The position numbers and the translations under genes are program-made. The notes under the pieces are model-generated. The model was not told where the DNA came from and did no database searches. It was given only the letters and a program-made list of their open reading frames with translations. A stretch of 64,000 nt of DNA from Mycoplasmatota bacterium (GTDB lineage Bacteria; Bacillota_I; Bacilli_A; Haloplasmatales; Haloplasmataceae), in assembly GCA_018394295.1 (NCBI GenBank), contig CP074573.1:992001-1056000 (forward strand). Direction: 5' to 3'. This document shows positions 24,206-35,600 of this stretch, one piece after another. Numbering within the stretch: the first letter of the stretch is position 1; the number at the start of each line of letters is the position of its first letter.

Positions 24206-25984
24206 ATGAAGTTAATGGAATTATATATTCAGGCTTTTAGAGCGTTAAGAAAACATACCAAAGACGACGAAAATAGTAAAAAACTACGTAATGCAATTAT
24301 ATATTCGAATCATGAGAACGAAGTTTTTACTACGATCAAATACGATTGTAAAATCAATGTTGAATGGGTGGAAAACATCGAAGAAGGATTAAAGTTTGTC
24401 GAAAACGCAATTAACGAAGACAGACAGTTCATCCGAACTGAAGGAGAAGTCGTTCCAATCGAAAAAGTGAAGCGTATATCTAAATCATCCATCGAACACT
24501 TATCGAGACACAGTAATTTCATTACTCGACTTCCAAAAGACAACACCGCAGACATTATTCCAGAAAAACTATATATCGTTGAAAAACTGAGTGATTACTT
24601 GGTGTATGAAAACAGATTTTTGTACTTGCTTTTATGTTATGTAAAAGACTTTATTGAAATCCGTTTAAACAAAATCAAAGACAAAACCACCACCTATCAA
24701 TCACAAATGAGTTTTGATAAAGACATTGAAGAAACAAGTCGTAACATTAAATACAAGCTAGAATACTCTGATATTTACAAGAACGATCCATACTTAATTG
24801 AGCAGTTTAGCGAAATACCTCTTGTAAATAGAGTAGAGACAAGTTACGCAGTTGCAGTTGCGTTACTGAATACACCGTTAATGAAGGCTTGTGCCAAAGC
24901 ACCTTTAATCAAACCACCAATTACCAAAACGAATGTACTTCGTATGAATCAAAACTTTAAAGCTGCGCTAAAACTATACGATTACATTACTGCATACAAC
25001 CAAGAAGGTTATGAAATCATTGAACGAAAAACCACGATGCAACCATTCACACCTGAAATGGATGACGAAATTGCCGAGACAGTTGAGTTAACATCAGTAA
25101 TAGGATATATCACAGGTAACGAACTTCGAGAAACGTTTGAAAACAAAATTCTACAAAAGGAAAAGCAAAAACAAGAAGCGGAAACCAAGAAAAAAGTAGA
25201 AGAAATCAAACGACTCAAAAAACGTATTGTTGAGATGAATGAAGATCCAGCGGAATACATTTTAATGTTAGAGAAACGAAACGCTAAGTTGGAAAGAACA
25301 AGTCTCGAACTAATTAAAGAAAAAGAATTAAACAGTGAGTTAAACATCAAAATCAATGAACTAAAAGACCAACAATTGGATTTGGAAAAATCGATCAATT
25401 GCTTAAACAATACCATTTCTGATTACAGTGACAAAATCGATGAGATGAATCAAAAATACTTTGACGACATGGTAGAAGCAGAAAACATTCATCAACAAGA
25501 AATAGAAAGCTTAAAGAAACATCATACCAAAGTAATCAAAGAACTTAACGAAGAACGATACAAGCAAATGCAAGATCTACAAGAAGTATTTATCAGAGAA
25601 CGCAAAGACCTACAAAAAACGCACGAAAACGAGATAAAAAATCTGAACGACAAACAAGAATTGCGTGCTTTCATGTCAGATATAAAAATCATCAAGTTAG
25701 AAAAAGATATCGTAGCCCTTGAAGCGGAAATTGAACTACATAAATCATCGCTAAATCAGCTTGAAACAGAAGCAAAACGATTGGATGAAGAAAAGAACTA
25801 CACCAAAGCTCAGTATTTGGCTTTAAGAACACAACAAGGATTACTAACCGAAGAAGACGATTATTCTTCAAAAGAAAAATTCATACAAATGGAACTTGAA
25901 ATGAAAGCTTACAAAAAATTGTTTAGAGAAGAATGGAAACGCACTAAAAAGCGTATACGTGAACAAGTAAAAGTAGAATCATGA
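24206..25984 (+). CDS. Coiled-coil protein between the twin ATPases
   Basis: A 592-residue protein with no signal peptide or membrane helix. Residues 1-300 are a mixed domain with RHSNFITRLPKD, EKLYIVEKLSDYLVYENRFL and APLIKPPITKTNVLRMNQNF. The ENRFL stretch recalls DUF2357-type proteins found beside McrB-like ATPases, but I am not sure of that. Residues about 305-585 are almost continuous coiled coil, rich in E/K/Q with heptad Leu/Ile. It lies between the two near-identical ATPase genes, 81 bases after the first and 80 before the second, and could bridge ATPase rings. It ends in TGA, one of very few TGA stops in the window; reading through would add only 16 codons before TAA. Confidence 0.7.
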   Translation: MKLMELYIQAFRALRKHTKDDENSKKLRNAIIYSNHENEVFTTIKYDCKINVEWVENIEEGLKFVENAINEDRQFIRTEGEVVPIEKVKRISKSSIEHLSRHSNFITRLPKDNTADIIPEKLYIVEKLSDYLVYENRFLYLLLCYVKDFIEIRLNKIKDKTTTYQSQMSFDKDIEETSRNIKYKLEYSDIYKNDPYLIEQFSEIPLVNRVETSYAVAVALLNTPLMKACAKAPLIKPPITKTNVLRMNQNFKAALKLYDYITAYNQEGYEIIERKTTMQPFTPEMDDEIAETVELTSVIGYITGNELRETFENKILQKEKQKQEAETKKKVEEIKRLKKRIVEMNEDPAEYILMLEKRNAKLERTSLELIKEKELNSELNIKINELKDQQLDLEKSINCLNNTISDYSDKIDEMNQKYFDDMVEAENIHQQEIESLKKHHTKVIKELNEERYKQMQDLQEVFIRERKDLQKTHENEIKNLNDKQELRAFMSDIKIIKLEKDIVALEAEIELHKSSLNQLETEAKRLDEEKNYTKAQYLALRTQQGLLTEEDDYSSKEKFIQMELEMKAYKKLFREEWKRTKKRIREQVKVES

Positions 25985-26064
25985 ATGTATTCCAAAACAA
26001 ACGAAGAACAAAACAATAGCGACATAAATTAATAGACAAAATAAAGAATGATTGGGAGAGTACT

Positions 26065-27477
26065 ATGAAAAATTCCTATGTGAAAAAATTAGTGGCCTTG
26101 TACTTTTCAATCTTCATTGTTGGGATGTTATTGGTATTATCATTAATTGGCAAAGAAAGCATTGTGGACCGATCAATCGTGATTGGACCAAGTGAGCAAA
26201 TATTTGTCCTAATGGCATCTTTAATTGTGATTGTGGCACTTATATCTATTACGATTAATATGTACAAGCATCGTAAGAAATTGATTTCTTTAGAACCTCC
26301 CACAATCCAAGTAGAGGAACTAAATGTTTCACATTCAATGGAGTTTGTAGGAACGAAACAGACCGAATCATATTTTAAAAACGAAGAGTCTACAGACGAG
26401 TCTCGATTTTTCATGTTACGTCAAATAGACAAAGAAGCAAAAGCAGCTAACAATCATTTGTACGACAACGAGATTACATTTGAAGAACTGTGTAACGAAT
26501 TTCGCTACTTTGCAGCGGGAACATTAGGACTATATTACGATATCAAAGACATTAGACGCTTTGTCGGAGGTCTCGCAGTAAGTCATATTATGATCCTACA
26601 AGGGATGTCAGGTACCGGTAAAACTTCACTAGCATATGCATTTGGAGAGTATCTAAACAATTCATCGGTTGTGGTACCAATCCAACCAATGTGGAAAGAA
26701 CGAACCGATTTGATTGGATATTATAACGAATTCACCAAAAAGTTTAATGAGACAACACTCCTACAAAAACTGTATGGAGCAAGTCACGACGAACAAATGT
26801 ATATTACAATATTAGACGAAATGAACATCGCACGAGTGGAATACTATTTCGCCGAATTCCTATCACTACTCGAAATCCCAGACCACAACAAACGATACCT
26901 AGACGTTATCTCAGATGTGTGGGATACCGATCCAGAGTTACTACAAGATGGAAAACTAATTTTACCAAACAACATGTGGTTTATTGGAACCGCAAACAAC
27001 GATGATTCGACGTTTGCGATATCAGACAAAGTATACGATAGAGCGATGGTAATTAACCTCGATAAAAAAGCACAAGCATTTATCGCAAAACCAATCAGAG
27101 GGCGAAATGTATCGGCTACCAAGTTTGAAGAATTAATCGCAAGAGCGAGAAAAGAATATGCAATATCAAATCGTAACTTAAGAAGATTAAAAGAGTTAGA
27201 CAAATACATGATTAAACAATTCCATATCTCATTTGGGAACCGTATCATGGGACAGATTATCAATTATACCCCAGTCATTGTGGCTTGTGGTGGAACCGAG
27301 TTGCAAGCACTAGATGATATTATGTCAAAAAAAGTACTACGAAAACTAGAAACCAAAAACATGGTGTACGTAAAAAGCGAAGCACCAGGATTAATTGCAT
27401 ACATTGAAGAACTATTTGGCGAAGGTGAAATGGAACAATGTATCGAATATATTAGAAACATCGAAATTAACGTGTAA
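26065..27477 (+). CDS. Membrane-anchored AAA+ ATPase (AAA_5), copy 2
   Basis: A 470-residue paralogue of the protein at 22763. The N-terminal 100 residues are different: two membrane helices (LVALYFSIFIVGMLLVLSLI and FVLMASLIVIVALISITINM) separated by ~25 residues, in place of one. From NEESTDESRFF to the stop the protein differs from copy 1 at only three or so positions (S/N, K/N, A/V). Walker A is GMSGTGKTS (K186), Walker B D251-E252. Two ATPases with the same motor but different anchors suggest a mixed ring or two versions aimed at different membrane partners. GGGAGAGTACT precedes ATG. Confidence 0.82.
   Translation: MKNSYVKKLVALYFSIFIVGMLLVLSLIGKESIVDRSIVIGPSEQIFVLMASLIVIVALISITINMYKHRKKLISLEPPTIQVEELNVSHSMEFVGTKQTESYFKNEESTDESRFFMLRQIDKEAKAANNHLYDNEITFEELCNEFRYFAAGTLGLYYDIKDIRRFVGGLAVSHIMILQGMSGTGKTSLAYAFGEYLNNSSVVVPIQPMWKERTDLIGYYNEFTKKFNETTLLQKLYGASHDEQMYITILDEMNIARVEYYFAEFLSLLEIPDHNKRYLDVISDVWDTDPELLQDGKLILPNNMWFIGTANNDDSTFAISDKVYDRAMVINLDKKAQAFIAKPIRGRNVSATKFEELIARARKEYAISNRNLRRLKELDKYMIKQFHISFGNRIMGQIINYTPVIVACGGTELQALDDIMSKKVLRKLETKNMVYVKSEAPGLIAYIEELFGEGEMEQCIEYIRNIEINV
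26374..27477 (+). repeat. 1.1-kb direct repeat, copy 2 (AAA+ module)
   Basis: Partner of 23021-24124, offset 3353 bases. Recombination between the copies would delete the coiled-coil gene and leave one hybrid ATPase. Confidence 0.95.
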
Positions 27478-27515
27478 ATGTATAGAACACTAGAGAATAA
27501 AAAGGATGTGATTAT

Positions 27516-30500
27516 ATGAAGAATAAAGGATTGATTATCAGTAGTGGTATAGCTGTTGTTACCATTCTTTTTGTTATCGCATATTCACTGTTCAATGTGT
27601 TCGGAGTAACCCAATCAAGAGTCGTTCGAAACGAACTCACCATTGTAACAGGAAGTTCAGACAAACTGTATGATGGTACCTCACTGTCGAATGACGAATG
27701 GTACATTGAAAGTGGAAGCTTGTATGAAGGAGATACGCTTGAAACCGTGATGGGAACTTCAATAACAAACCCTTCATCTGTCGATAACGAAATCGGTGTA
27801 ACAATTTTAGACAGCAAAGGGAAAAACGTAACCATCAACTATAAAATACACTATAAGCTAGGAACCTTAACTGTTCGTCCAATCGAACTTACTATACAAA
27901 CCGAAGGTAGTAGCAAATACTTTGATGGTAGTCCTTTAACGCATCAAGTCTGGAGAATGCAATTTGGAGAGTTGTTTGATGGACACCGACTTGAGTATGC
28001 AATGAACTCGACAATTACTGCTCCAGGTACGATAGACAACGAAATAGATATTACGATATTGGACGAAAATGATGATGTAGTAAATCATATTTATGATATT
28101 ACATATAATTTAGGAAACTTAACGGTATACGGAAGAGATATCACCATTTCAACAGATACCTATGAAAAAGGATATGACGGAGATCCTCTTTTAGGAGGAT
28201 CTGTAACACAAACTGGAGAAATAGCCTTCTCGAATACGATTGTCTTTGGACCAGAGCAAAAACTCACCAATCCTGGAACCGTGTCAAACGAAAGAAGTGT
28301 TATCATTTATGATTCAGAGGGAAATGATATTACCGAGTTTTATAATATAACCTATGACTTTGGAACGTTAACTGTTCATCCTATTGAATTGTTTATTAGA
28401 TCCGACAGCGCAACAAAAGTTTATGACGGAACACCTTTGTCAAACGATCAGTGGGAATTGGTACATGGACAAGTCTTAGATGGACATGAACTGGTAGTAG
28501 ATGTAGACAACGAAATCACTGAAGTGGGAATCATTGACAATACCATTCTTGCGACTATCCTTGATGGATCAGGTGCAGATGTTAGCTATATTTACAACAT
28601 CGAATACATCACTGGTACATTAGAAGTAATTGGTAGAGATTTAATTATCTCAACTGTTAGTGATAGTAAATTGTTTGATGGAACCCCATTAACATCCGAT
28701 GGATATACCATTGAAATAGGACAATTATGCAACAATCATCGTATCGAATATCTCATGGCATCTTCTATCACCAACCCAGGTGACAAAGATAATAAGATTA
28801 CGTTGACTATATTAAACGAAAACGATGAAATTGTGACAAGTGATTACAACATCGAGTATATGTTAGGTACATTAACGGTACTTGCGAAAGAAATCACAAT
28901 TTCTACAGAAACACTAGACAAAGGATATGACGGTACCCCTCTTTTAGGTGGAACCGGAACATTAATATTTGGAGAATTAAACGAAGGCCATACAATAGAG
29001 TATGGACCAGAAGACAGCATTGTAGACCCTGGAAACAAATCAAATGAAATTGAGGCAATCATATACGATTCAGATGGAACCGACATGACTATCGGGTATG
29101 ACATCACATATGAATATGGTACCTTAACCATACATGCTATTTCTCTAATTATTAAATCACCAGATGATAGTAAAACATACGATGGAACTCCTTTATCAAA
29201 CAATACTTGGGAGTTAATCAATGGAACCTTATTAGAAGGTCATGAGCTAATTGTTGATGTAGACAATTCCATCACATACGTGGGTTCCATTAAAAATGTA
29301 ATGAACCCTTACGTAATTGACGATACCGGAAATGACGTAAGTGACATGTATGATATTGAACAACTTACAGGAACATTAATCGTACATGGAATTGAAATAA
29401 CCATTACCACAGAAACATTAGAAAAAGGATACGATGGTACCCCTCTTTTAGGTGGTTCTGGAACACTACAATTTGGTTCATTGCTAAACGGGCATTATAT
29501 CGAATACGGTCTAGAACAAAGTATTACCAATCCTGGTTCTATTACCAATACCGTAGATGTTAGAGTATTTGACAGTGAAGGAACAGATGTTACCCAAGGT
29601 TATGCAATAACACATGATTATGGTACGTTAACCATTTCTCCTGTTTCTATTATTGTCAAATCACCTGATGATACCAAAATATATGATGGAACTCCATTAT
29701 CAAACAACACATGGGAATTGTTTAGTGGAACGTTATTAGATAATCATACTTTAGTAGTTGATGTGGACAATGAAATCACCGATTCAGGTAGTGTTCGAAA
29801 TACCATGGCTGCGTATGTTACTGATGAATTAGGTAACGATGTCAGTGATATGTATGATATCGAACACATTACTGGTAGACTAACTGTAACAAAAAGAGAT
29901 ATAACTATTCAAACAGATGATTATAATAAACCATATGATGGAACACCGTTATTGGGTGGAACTGGAACGATTGTTGCTGGAACACTTGTTGACAATCATA
30001 TAGTCCAATATGGAACTGAACAAAGTATCACGAATCCAGGTACCATTGAGAATGGAATCGGTGTTACGATTTACGATGGATATGGGAATGATGTTACAAC
30101 AAACTACAACATCATTGATGATTTTGGAACATTAACCATCCATCCAATTACACTGATTTTAACTTCAGATGATGACAGCAAAACGTATGATGGAACACCA
30201 TTAACCAACAAAAACTGGGACTTATTAAGTGGTACATTATTGCCAGGTCATACTTTAGTAGTAGATGTAAGCAATCAAATCACGAACCCAGGAACCATAG
30301 AAAACACAATCGTTGCCTACGTTGTGGATGGATCGGATAATGACGTAAGTGAAAGTTATGATCTTCAGTACGTACCTGGAGACTTAACCATTAATCCAAT
30401 CAATATAACAATTTCAACAGCAACGTCAGAAAAAGCATACGACGGGACACCTCTATTTGGAGGGAATGGAACATTGACAGCAGGTTCGTTAGTCCCTACA

Positions 30501-32546
30501 CATAGCATTTCATATGGACCAGAACAAAGTATTACCAATCCTGGTGCTGTGGAAAACTCAATTGATATCACTGTTTTTGATGGAAGCGGAAATGATGTGA
30601 CAATTGGGTACAATATTACCGAGAATTTTGGAACCTTAACAATAGAAAAAATTACGATAATTTTGAAATCACCTGATGCAACCAAGATATACGATGGTAC
30701 TCCATTATCAGCGAATACTTATCAAGTATTAAATGGATCTGTTTTGGCAGGACATACACTATATGTTGATGTAGACAATGAAATCACCGATGTTGGTTCA
30801 ATCGATAATACAATGTTTGCCTACGTTCTTGATGGTTCAGGAAATAGTGTAACGCATTATTATAGTTTCCTATACAATGAGGGTACATTAACCGTATTAT
30901 CAAGTGCTTATTCATCAAGTGAAATAGCAACAGAAAGTTTTGATATACCACAACAAGATGTATTTAGAGTGTATGCTAGTTTATCAGGACGAGTATATTT
31001 TACAGATAGATCACATGGTGATTATAATCACACAGGTTGGACAGCTGGTGTCGAACAAAACACCAGTATCACCAACAATCCACTCAGTTTCCCATCTACC
31101 GCTTTAGCAGAATCGGGACGAACATCTACACAGATTAGTGTGGAATATTTAAGAGATCAAGTTCCATATTTAACCCCATATTATACTGTAGATACAATTA
31201 GTGGATTAAATGATATTCATATCACAGGAGATACTTCAATTACAAACAATATCAATATAATTATGTACGATTTTGATGAAACAGATGGTATTACCATTCA
31301 AGATGTTCTACTATCTAGTGAAGAACAAACTTACCGTACTTATGTATATGCAAACTATTTAGATATTCCAGCAGACACTTTAGCAGAAATGCTTCTAATA
31401 GCGCAAGCAAACGGCTTATCAGCTGCAAGCCCAACAATTATAGCAGATGTACAAAACTACATCCAAAATGCAGCAACCTACAATCTTGATTTTGCTTCAA
31501 TACCAGAAGGAGAAGACGTTGCTGTTTACTTCTTAAACGTATCAAAAGAGGGAATCTGTCAACACTTTGCGACTGCAGCTACTTTAATGTACCGTGCCCT
31601 TGGAGTTCCTGCGAGATACGTCACAGGATTCGTTGGAAATCTAGACGCGAATCAGTGGACAACTGTTGATTCGAAACAAGCCCATGCATGGGTTGAAGTA
31701 TACATAGATGGTTTAGGTTGGGTACCTGTTGAAGTAACAGGAACTGGTTCTGCAGTAGAACCAATCGATCCAATCGAAATCACAGTGATCCTGAATACTG
31801 TTAGAGAATTATACGAAGAAGGAAAAACAATTACAGCTTCTTCATTAACCATTTTAGGATACACCGATTTCTTCAAAGATGGGTATACCTATCAAGCAAC
31901 ATACGGAGGATCATTATCAACAATTGGTACAGCAAGTAGTACCGTCTCTTCTATGACAATTTACGATTCAGAAGGGAAAGATGTTACCAACCAATTTGCG
32001 ATTACATTCATGGAAGGTGTCCTTCAACTATACGGTTATGAAATAGAACTTGTAACAAGCAACGACACCAAAATATATGATGGAACACCTCTAACCAATA
32101 CTACTTACATTATTAATGGTAGTTTGGCAACAAATCACCACGTTGAATCGGTAGACTTTACAGGTTCACAAACCAATTTAGGTCTATCAGAAAATACCGC
32201 TACGATCATTATTCATGATGAAAATGATAACGATGTTACATCACTATATAGCATAGATTATACATATGGTGACTTAACCATTACTCCAAGATCCATCACA
32301 ATAGAATCAGCTGATGCTACAAAAGCATTTGATGGAACACCATTAACCAGCGACTCTTATTTAGTTACTTCAGGATCATTGGCTTCTACAGATACCATTG
32401 AAATCGATATTACTGGTAGCCAAACAACGATTGGAAAGAGTATGAACACCATCAGTTCGATTACAATATTAAGCAACGGTAACGATGTAACAAGTAACTA
32501 CATTATTGTCACTGTAGAAGGAGAACTAGTCGTTACTCCATATTAA
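27516..32546 (+). CDS. Giant surface protein: YDG/MBG repeats with embedded transglutaminase-like domain, 1
   Basis: A 1676-residue protein with one N-terminal membrane helix (residues 5-28), so it is probably anchored with its long C-terminal part outside. About 13 repeats of ~80-84 residues follow; each opens with a YDG motif (KxYDGTPL), passes through GHxL/xxxITNPG and closes with LGTLTV, matching YDG/MBG-type immunoglobulin-like repeats. A transglutaminase-like (papain-fold) domain follows at about 1230-1415: EGICQHFATAATLMYRALGVP with Cys1348, KQAHAWVEVYIDG with His1390, and GWVPVEVTG with Glu1406 where Asp is usual. A degenerate and two clear repeats end the protein. There is no LPXTG motif. 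Such domains cross-link, cleave or condense amide bonds. It lies 38 bases after the second ATPase gene. Confidence 0.8.
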   Translation: MKNKGLIISSGIAVVTILFVIAYSLFNVFGVTQSRVVRNELTIVTGSSDKLYDGTSLSNDEWYIESGSLYEGDTLETVMGTSITNPSSVDNEIGVTILDSKGKNVTINYKIHYKLGTLTVRPIELTIQTEGSSKYFDGSPLTHQVWRMQFGELFDGHRLEYAMNSTITAPGTIDNEIDITILDENDDVVNHIYDITYNLGNLTVYGRDITISTDTYEKGYDGDPLLGGSVTQTGEIAFSNTIVFGPEQKLTNPGTVSNERSVIIYDSEGNDITEFYNITYDFGTLTVHPIELFIRSDSATKVYDGTPLSNDQWELVHGQVLDGHELVVDVDNEITEVGIIDNTILATILDGSGADVSYIYNIEYITGTLEVIGRDLIISTVSDSKLFDGTPLTSDGYTIEIGQLCNNHRIEYLMASSITNPGDKDNKITLTILNENDEIVTSDYNIEYMLGTLTVLAKEITISTETLDKGYDGTPLLGGTGTLIFGELNEGHTIEYGPEDSIVDPGNKSNEIEAIIYDSDGTDMTIGYDITYEYGTLTIHAISLIIKSPDDSKTYDGTPLSNNTWELINGTLLEGHELIVDVDNSITYVGSIKNVMNPYVIDDTGNDVSDMYDIEQLTGTLIVHGIEITITTETLEKGYDGTPLLGGSGTLQFGSLLNGHYIEYGLEQSITNPGSITNTVDVRVFDSEGTDVTQGYAITHDYGTLTISPVSIIVKSPDDTKIYDGTPLSNNTWELFSGTLLDNHTLVVDVDNEITDSGSVRNTMAAYVTDELGNDVSDMYDIEHITGRLTVTKRDITIQTDDYNKPYDGTPLLGGTGTIVAGTLVDNHIVQYGTEQSITNPGTIENGIGVTIYDGYGNDVTTNYNIIDDFGTLTIHPITLILTSDDDSKTYDGTPLTNKNWDLLSGTLLPGHTLVVDVSNQITNPGTIENTIVAYVVDGSDNDVSESYDLQYVPGDLTINPINITISTATSEKAYDGTPLFGGNGTLTAGSLVPTHSISYGPEQSITNPGAVENSIDITVFDGSGNDVTIGYNITENFGTLTIEKITIILKSPDATKIYDGTPLSANTYQVLNGSVLAGHTLYVDVDNEITDVGSIDNTMFAYVLDGSGNSVTHYYSFLYNEGTLTVLSSAYSSSEIATESFDIPQQDVFRVYASLSGRVYFTDRSHGDYNHTGWTAGVEQNTSITNNPLSFPSTALAESGRTSTQISVEYLRDQVPYLTPYYTVDTISGLNDIHITGDTSITNNINIIMYDFDETDGITIQDVLLSSEEQTYRTYVYANYLDIPADTLAEMLLIAQANGLSAASPTIIADVQNYIQNAATYNLDFASIPEGEDVAVYFLNVSKEGICQHFATAATLMYRALGVPARYVTGFVGNLDANQWTTVDSKQAHAWVEVYIDGLGWVPVEVTGTGSAVEPIDPIEITVILNTVRELYEEGKTITASSLTILGYTDFFKDGYTYQATYGGSLSTIGTASSTVSSMTIYDSEGKDVTNQFAITFMEGVLQLYGYEIELVTSNDTKIYDGTPLTNTTYIINGSLATNHHVESVDFTGSQTNLGLSENTATIIIHDENDNDVTSLYSIDYTYGDLTITPRSITIESADATKAFDGTPLTSDSYLVTSGSLASTDTIEIDITGSQTTIGKSMNTISSITILSNGNDVTSNYIIVTVEGELVVTPY

Positions 32547-32565
32547 TAAACAAAAATAGACGATA

Positions 32566-32604
32566 GAGGAGGAAGCAATCCGTACGGGATTGTGAGTTCT
32601 TATG
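32566..32604 (+). promoter_or_regulatory. Ribosome-binding site separated from its start by a hairpin
   Basis: GAGGAGG (32566-32572) is 29 bases before the ATG at 32602. Between them CAATCC (32576-32581) pairs with GGATTG (32587-32592) around a 5-base loop. Folding leaves an effective spacing of about 12 bases. No in-frame start lies nearer, because TGA precedes the ATG in frame. Confidence 0.6.
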
Positions 32605-35600
32605 TTATATGAAAGATACGAACAAAGAGTTAGAAGAAAAGTTTTAATCCTAAGACAGATATACAAGTATCGATTCCTATTAATAACACTAGCATCGATT
32701 GCTTTCCTTTCTTTGTCTGGAATTGCAATTACAAAAGGGACGATATACGATGTATCTGTCCCTAGTTCATATGTTTACAGCGAGGATGTAGATTTTTCAT
32801 CAAAAGCAATGTTTTCATCGGTAACATATAGTTACCGTCATATTGGAGAAACAACATGGGTTAACGAAAAGCCTACGACCGCTGGAGAATACGAAGTTGA
32901 AATAAAAACAAAACAATTTTTTGGTGGAGAAAACACCAAAGTTGTTGGCTTTACAATTGAACCAAAAAATATAACGCTAGACATCCAAGCATCCAGTGTT
33001 GTTTTTGGTGAGAATCCGATTATTGAAGCCGAACTAGCGGAAGGAAATTACATTGATGATGTACAGTTTTCTTATGAGAATTTATCTCAGACAGAAAGTG
33101 TTGCAAAAGTAGAATCGATTACAATAAAAGACAGTCTTGGAAATGACGTAACAAAATCGTATGACTTTAAGAACGCCTCATTTGCGATTCAGTTTACACC
33201 AAGACCAGTTACCGTTTCATTACTTGATATAACCGATATTTACAAAGGTGTTGTGCTAACTTCAAATGATATTGAAATCACAGAAGGATCTCTCGTAGAA
33301 GGAGATATCATTGAAATCATATCATCCGGTAGCCAACTTGAAGTTGGTAGTAGTCTTAATACCATCTTAACTGCTACAATATTGGATAACGGTGTAGATG
33401 TAACATCAAATTATGATATTACCTTTGAAGATGGTTCATTAGAGGTTACCACCAGACCAATTACCATTCAAACGAATAGCGACACAACAACATACGATGG
33501 AACACCTTTTTCGAGTCTTAATTTCGAAATCATTGAAGGATCCATCGTTGACACTCATAGTATTAACGTAATTAGTAACACAAGTATTACAAATGTAGGT
33601 ACAACTGATAATATCTTATCAGTAGAAATCCTTGACGGAAGCGGACAAAATGTAACAAGTAACTATGACATTACCTATGTATATGGTGAGTTAGAAGTCA
33701 CCACCAGACAAATTACAATTGCATCAACAAGTGATACTAAAATCTACGATGGTACTCCGTTATTCAATTCCGACTATACAGTTACGGAAGGCTCTTTAGG
33801 AGATGGACACACAATAAACGTAACCAGCAATGTTGACATTACTACTGTAGGTACGCTTGATAACGAAATAACTGTACAAATCCTTGATTCAAACGATAAT
33901 GATGTTTCAAGTAATTATGAGCTAACCTATGTATATGGACAACTAGATGTAACCAAAAGACCAATCACCATCCAAACGAATAGTGATACCAAAGTATACG
34001 ATGGTAACATATTATCCAATCAAAATTATGTTGTTTCAGAAGGTACGTTAGTAACAGGAGATGTTATCAATATTACAGATTACACAGATATCACAAATGT
34101 CGGTGTTGTTGATAATGTCTTAATTGCGGAAATCTTTGATTCTAATTCAAGTAGTGTTACAGATAATTATGACATAACGTATGAATATGGATTGTTTGAA
34201 ATCACTGCAAGACCAATTACAATTCAAACAGATTCCGATAGCAAAGTATATGATGGAACAGCGTTGACAAACGAAAACTATACCATCACATTAGGAACAT
34301 TGGTTGCAGGAGATATCATAAATGTTACTGGCAATACCGATATTGCAAATGTCGGTGTAGTTGATAATGTATTAACTCTCGATATTTTAGATTCTGAACT
34401 GATTGATGTAACCTCAAACTATGATATTACATATGAGGATGGTTCACTGGAGGTAACGGTAAGACCAATTACAATCAAACCAGAATATGCGACCAAAGTG
34501 TATGACGGAACAGAACTTACTTCAGATGTTGCAGGGGTAACTTCTGGACTTTTAGTGAATGGACATATGATAACGATAACCACATTAGGAAGCCAAACGA
34601 ATGTCGGAACAAGCACGAATTCTATATTAACAGTAACCATTGACGATGGAGGAAATGATGTAACCTCAAACTATGATATTACATATGAGGATGGTTCACT
34701 GGAGGTAATGGTAAGACCAATTACAATCAAAACAGAAGATGCGACCAAAGTATATGATGGAACAGAACTTACTTCAGATGTCGCAGAGGTAACTTCTGGA
34801 TCTTTAGTGAATGGACATACGATAACAATAACCACATCAGGAAGCCAAACGAATGTCGGAACAAGCACGAATTCTATTTTAACAGTAACCATTGATGATG
34901 GAGGAACTGACGTAACGTCAAACTATGATATTACGTTCACAGATGGATCGTTAGAGGTAACACCGCGACCAATCTCTGTTCAAACAAACTCCGATACCAA
35001 AGTATATGATGGAACAGCATTGACAAACGAAAATTACACCATCACAGCGGGTACTTTGGTTGCAGGAGATACCATCAATGTCACAGACAATACAGACATT
35101 TCAAATGTCAGTGTTGTGGATAATGTATTAACTTTCGAGATTTTAGATTCTGAACTAATTGATGTAACAAGTAACTATAATATTACATATGATAATGGAA
35201 CATTAGAAGTGACACCAAGACCAATCACAATCAAACCAGAAGATGTGACCAAAGTGTATGACGGAACAGAACTTACTTCAGGTGTCGCAGAGGTAACTTC
35301 TGGATCTTTAGTGAATGGACATACGATAACGATAACCACATCAGGAAGCCAAACGAATGTCGGAACAAGCAAGAATTCCATCTTAACAGTAACCATTGAT
35401 GATGGAGGAACTGACGTAACTTCAAACTATGATATTACATATGAGGATGGTTCACTGGAGGTAACGGTAAGACCAATTACAATCAAACCAGAAGATGCGA
35501 CCAAAGTGTATAATGGAACAGAACTTACTTCAGATGTCGCAGAGGTAACTTCTGGATCTTTAGTGAATGGACATACGATAACGATAACCACATCAGGAAG

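Noticed and set aside
24206-25984. CoCoNuT/McrBC-type nuclease defence system
   Set aside because: AAA_5 plus coiled coil is suggestive, but no PD-(D/E)XK or other nuclease motif was found and the giant partners are extracellular-type proteins.
23491-27263. Identical 139-codon minus-strand ORFs in the two ATPase genes
   Set aside because: They are antisense shadows of the duplicated ATPase module with serine-rich composition typical of reverse reading.
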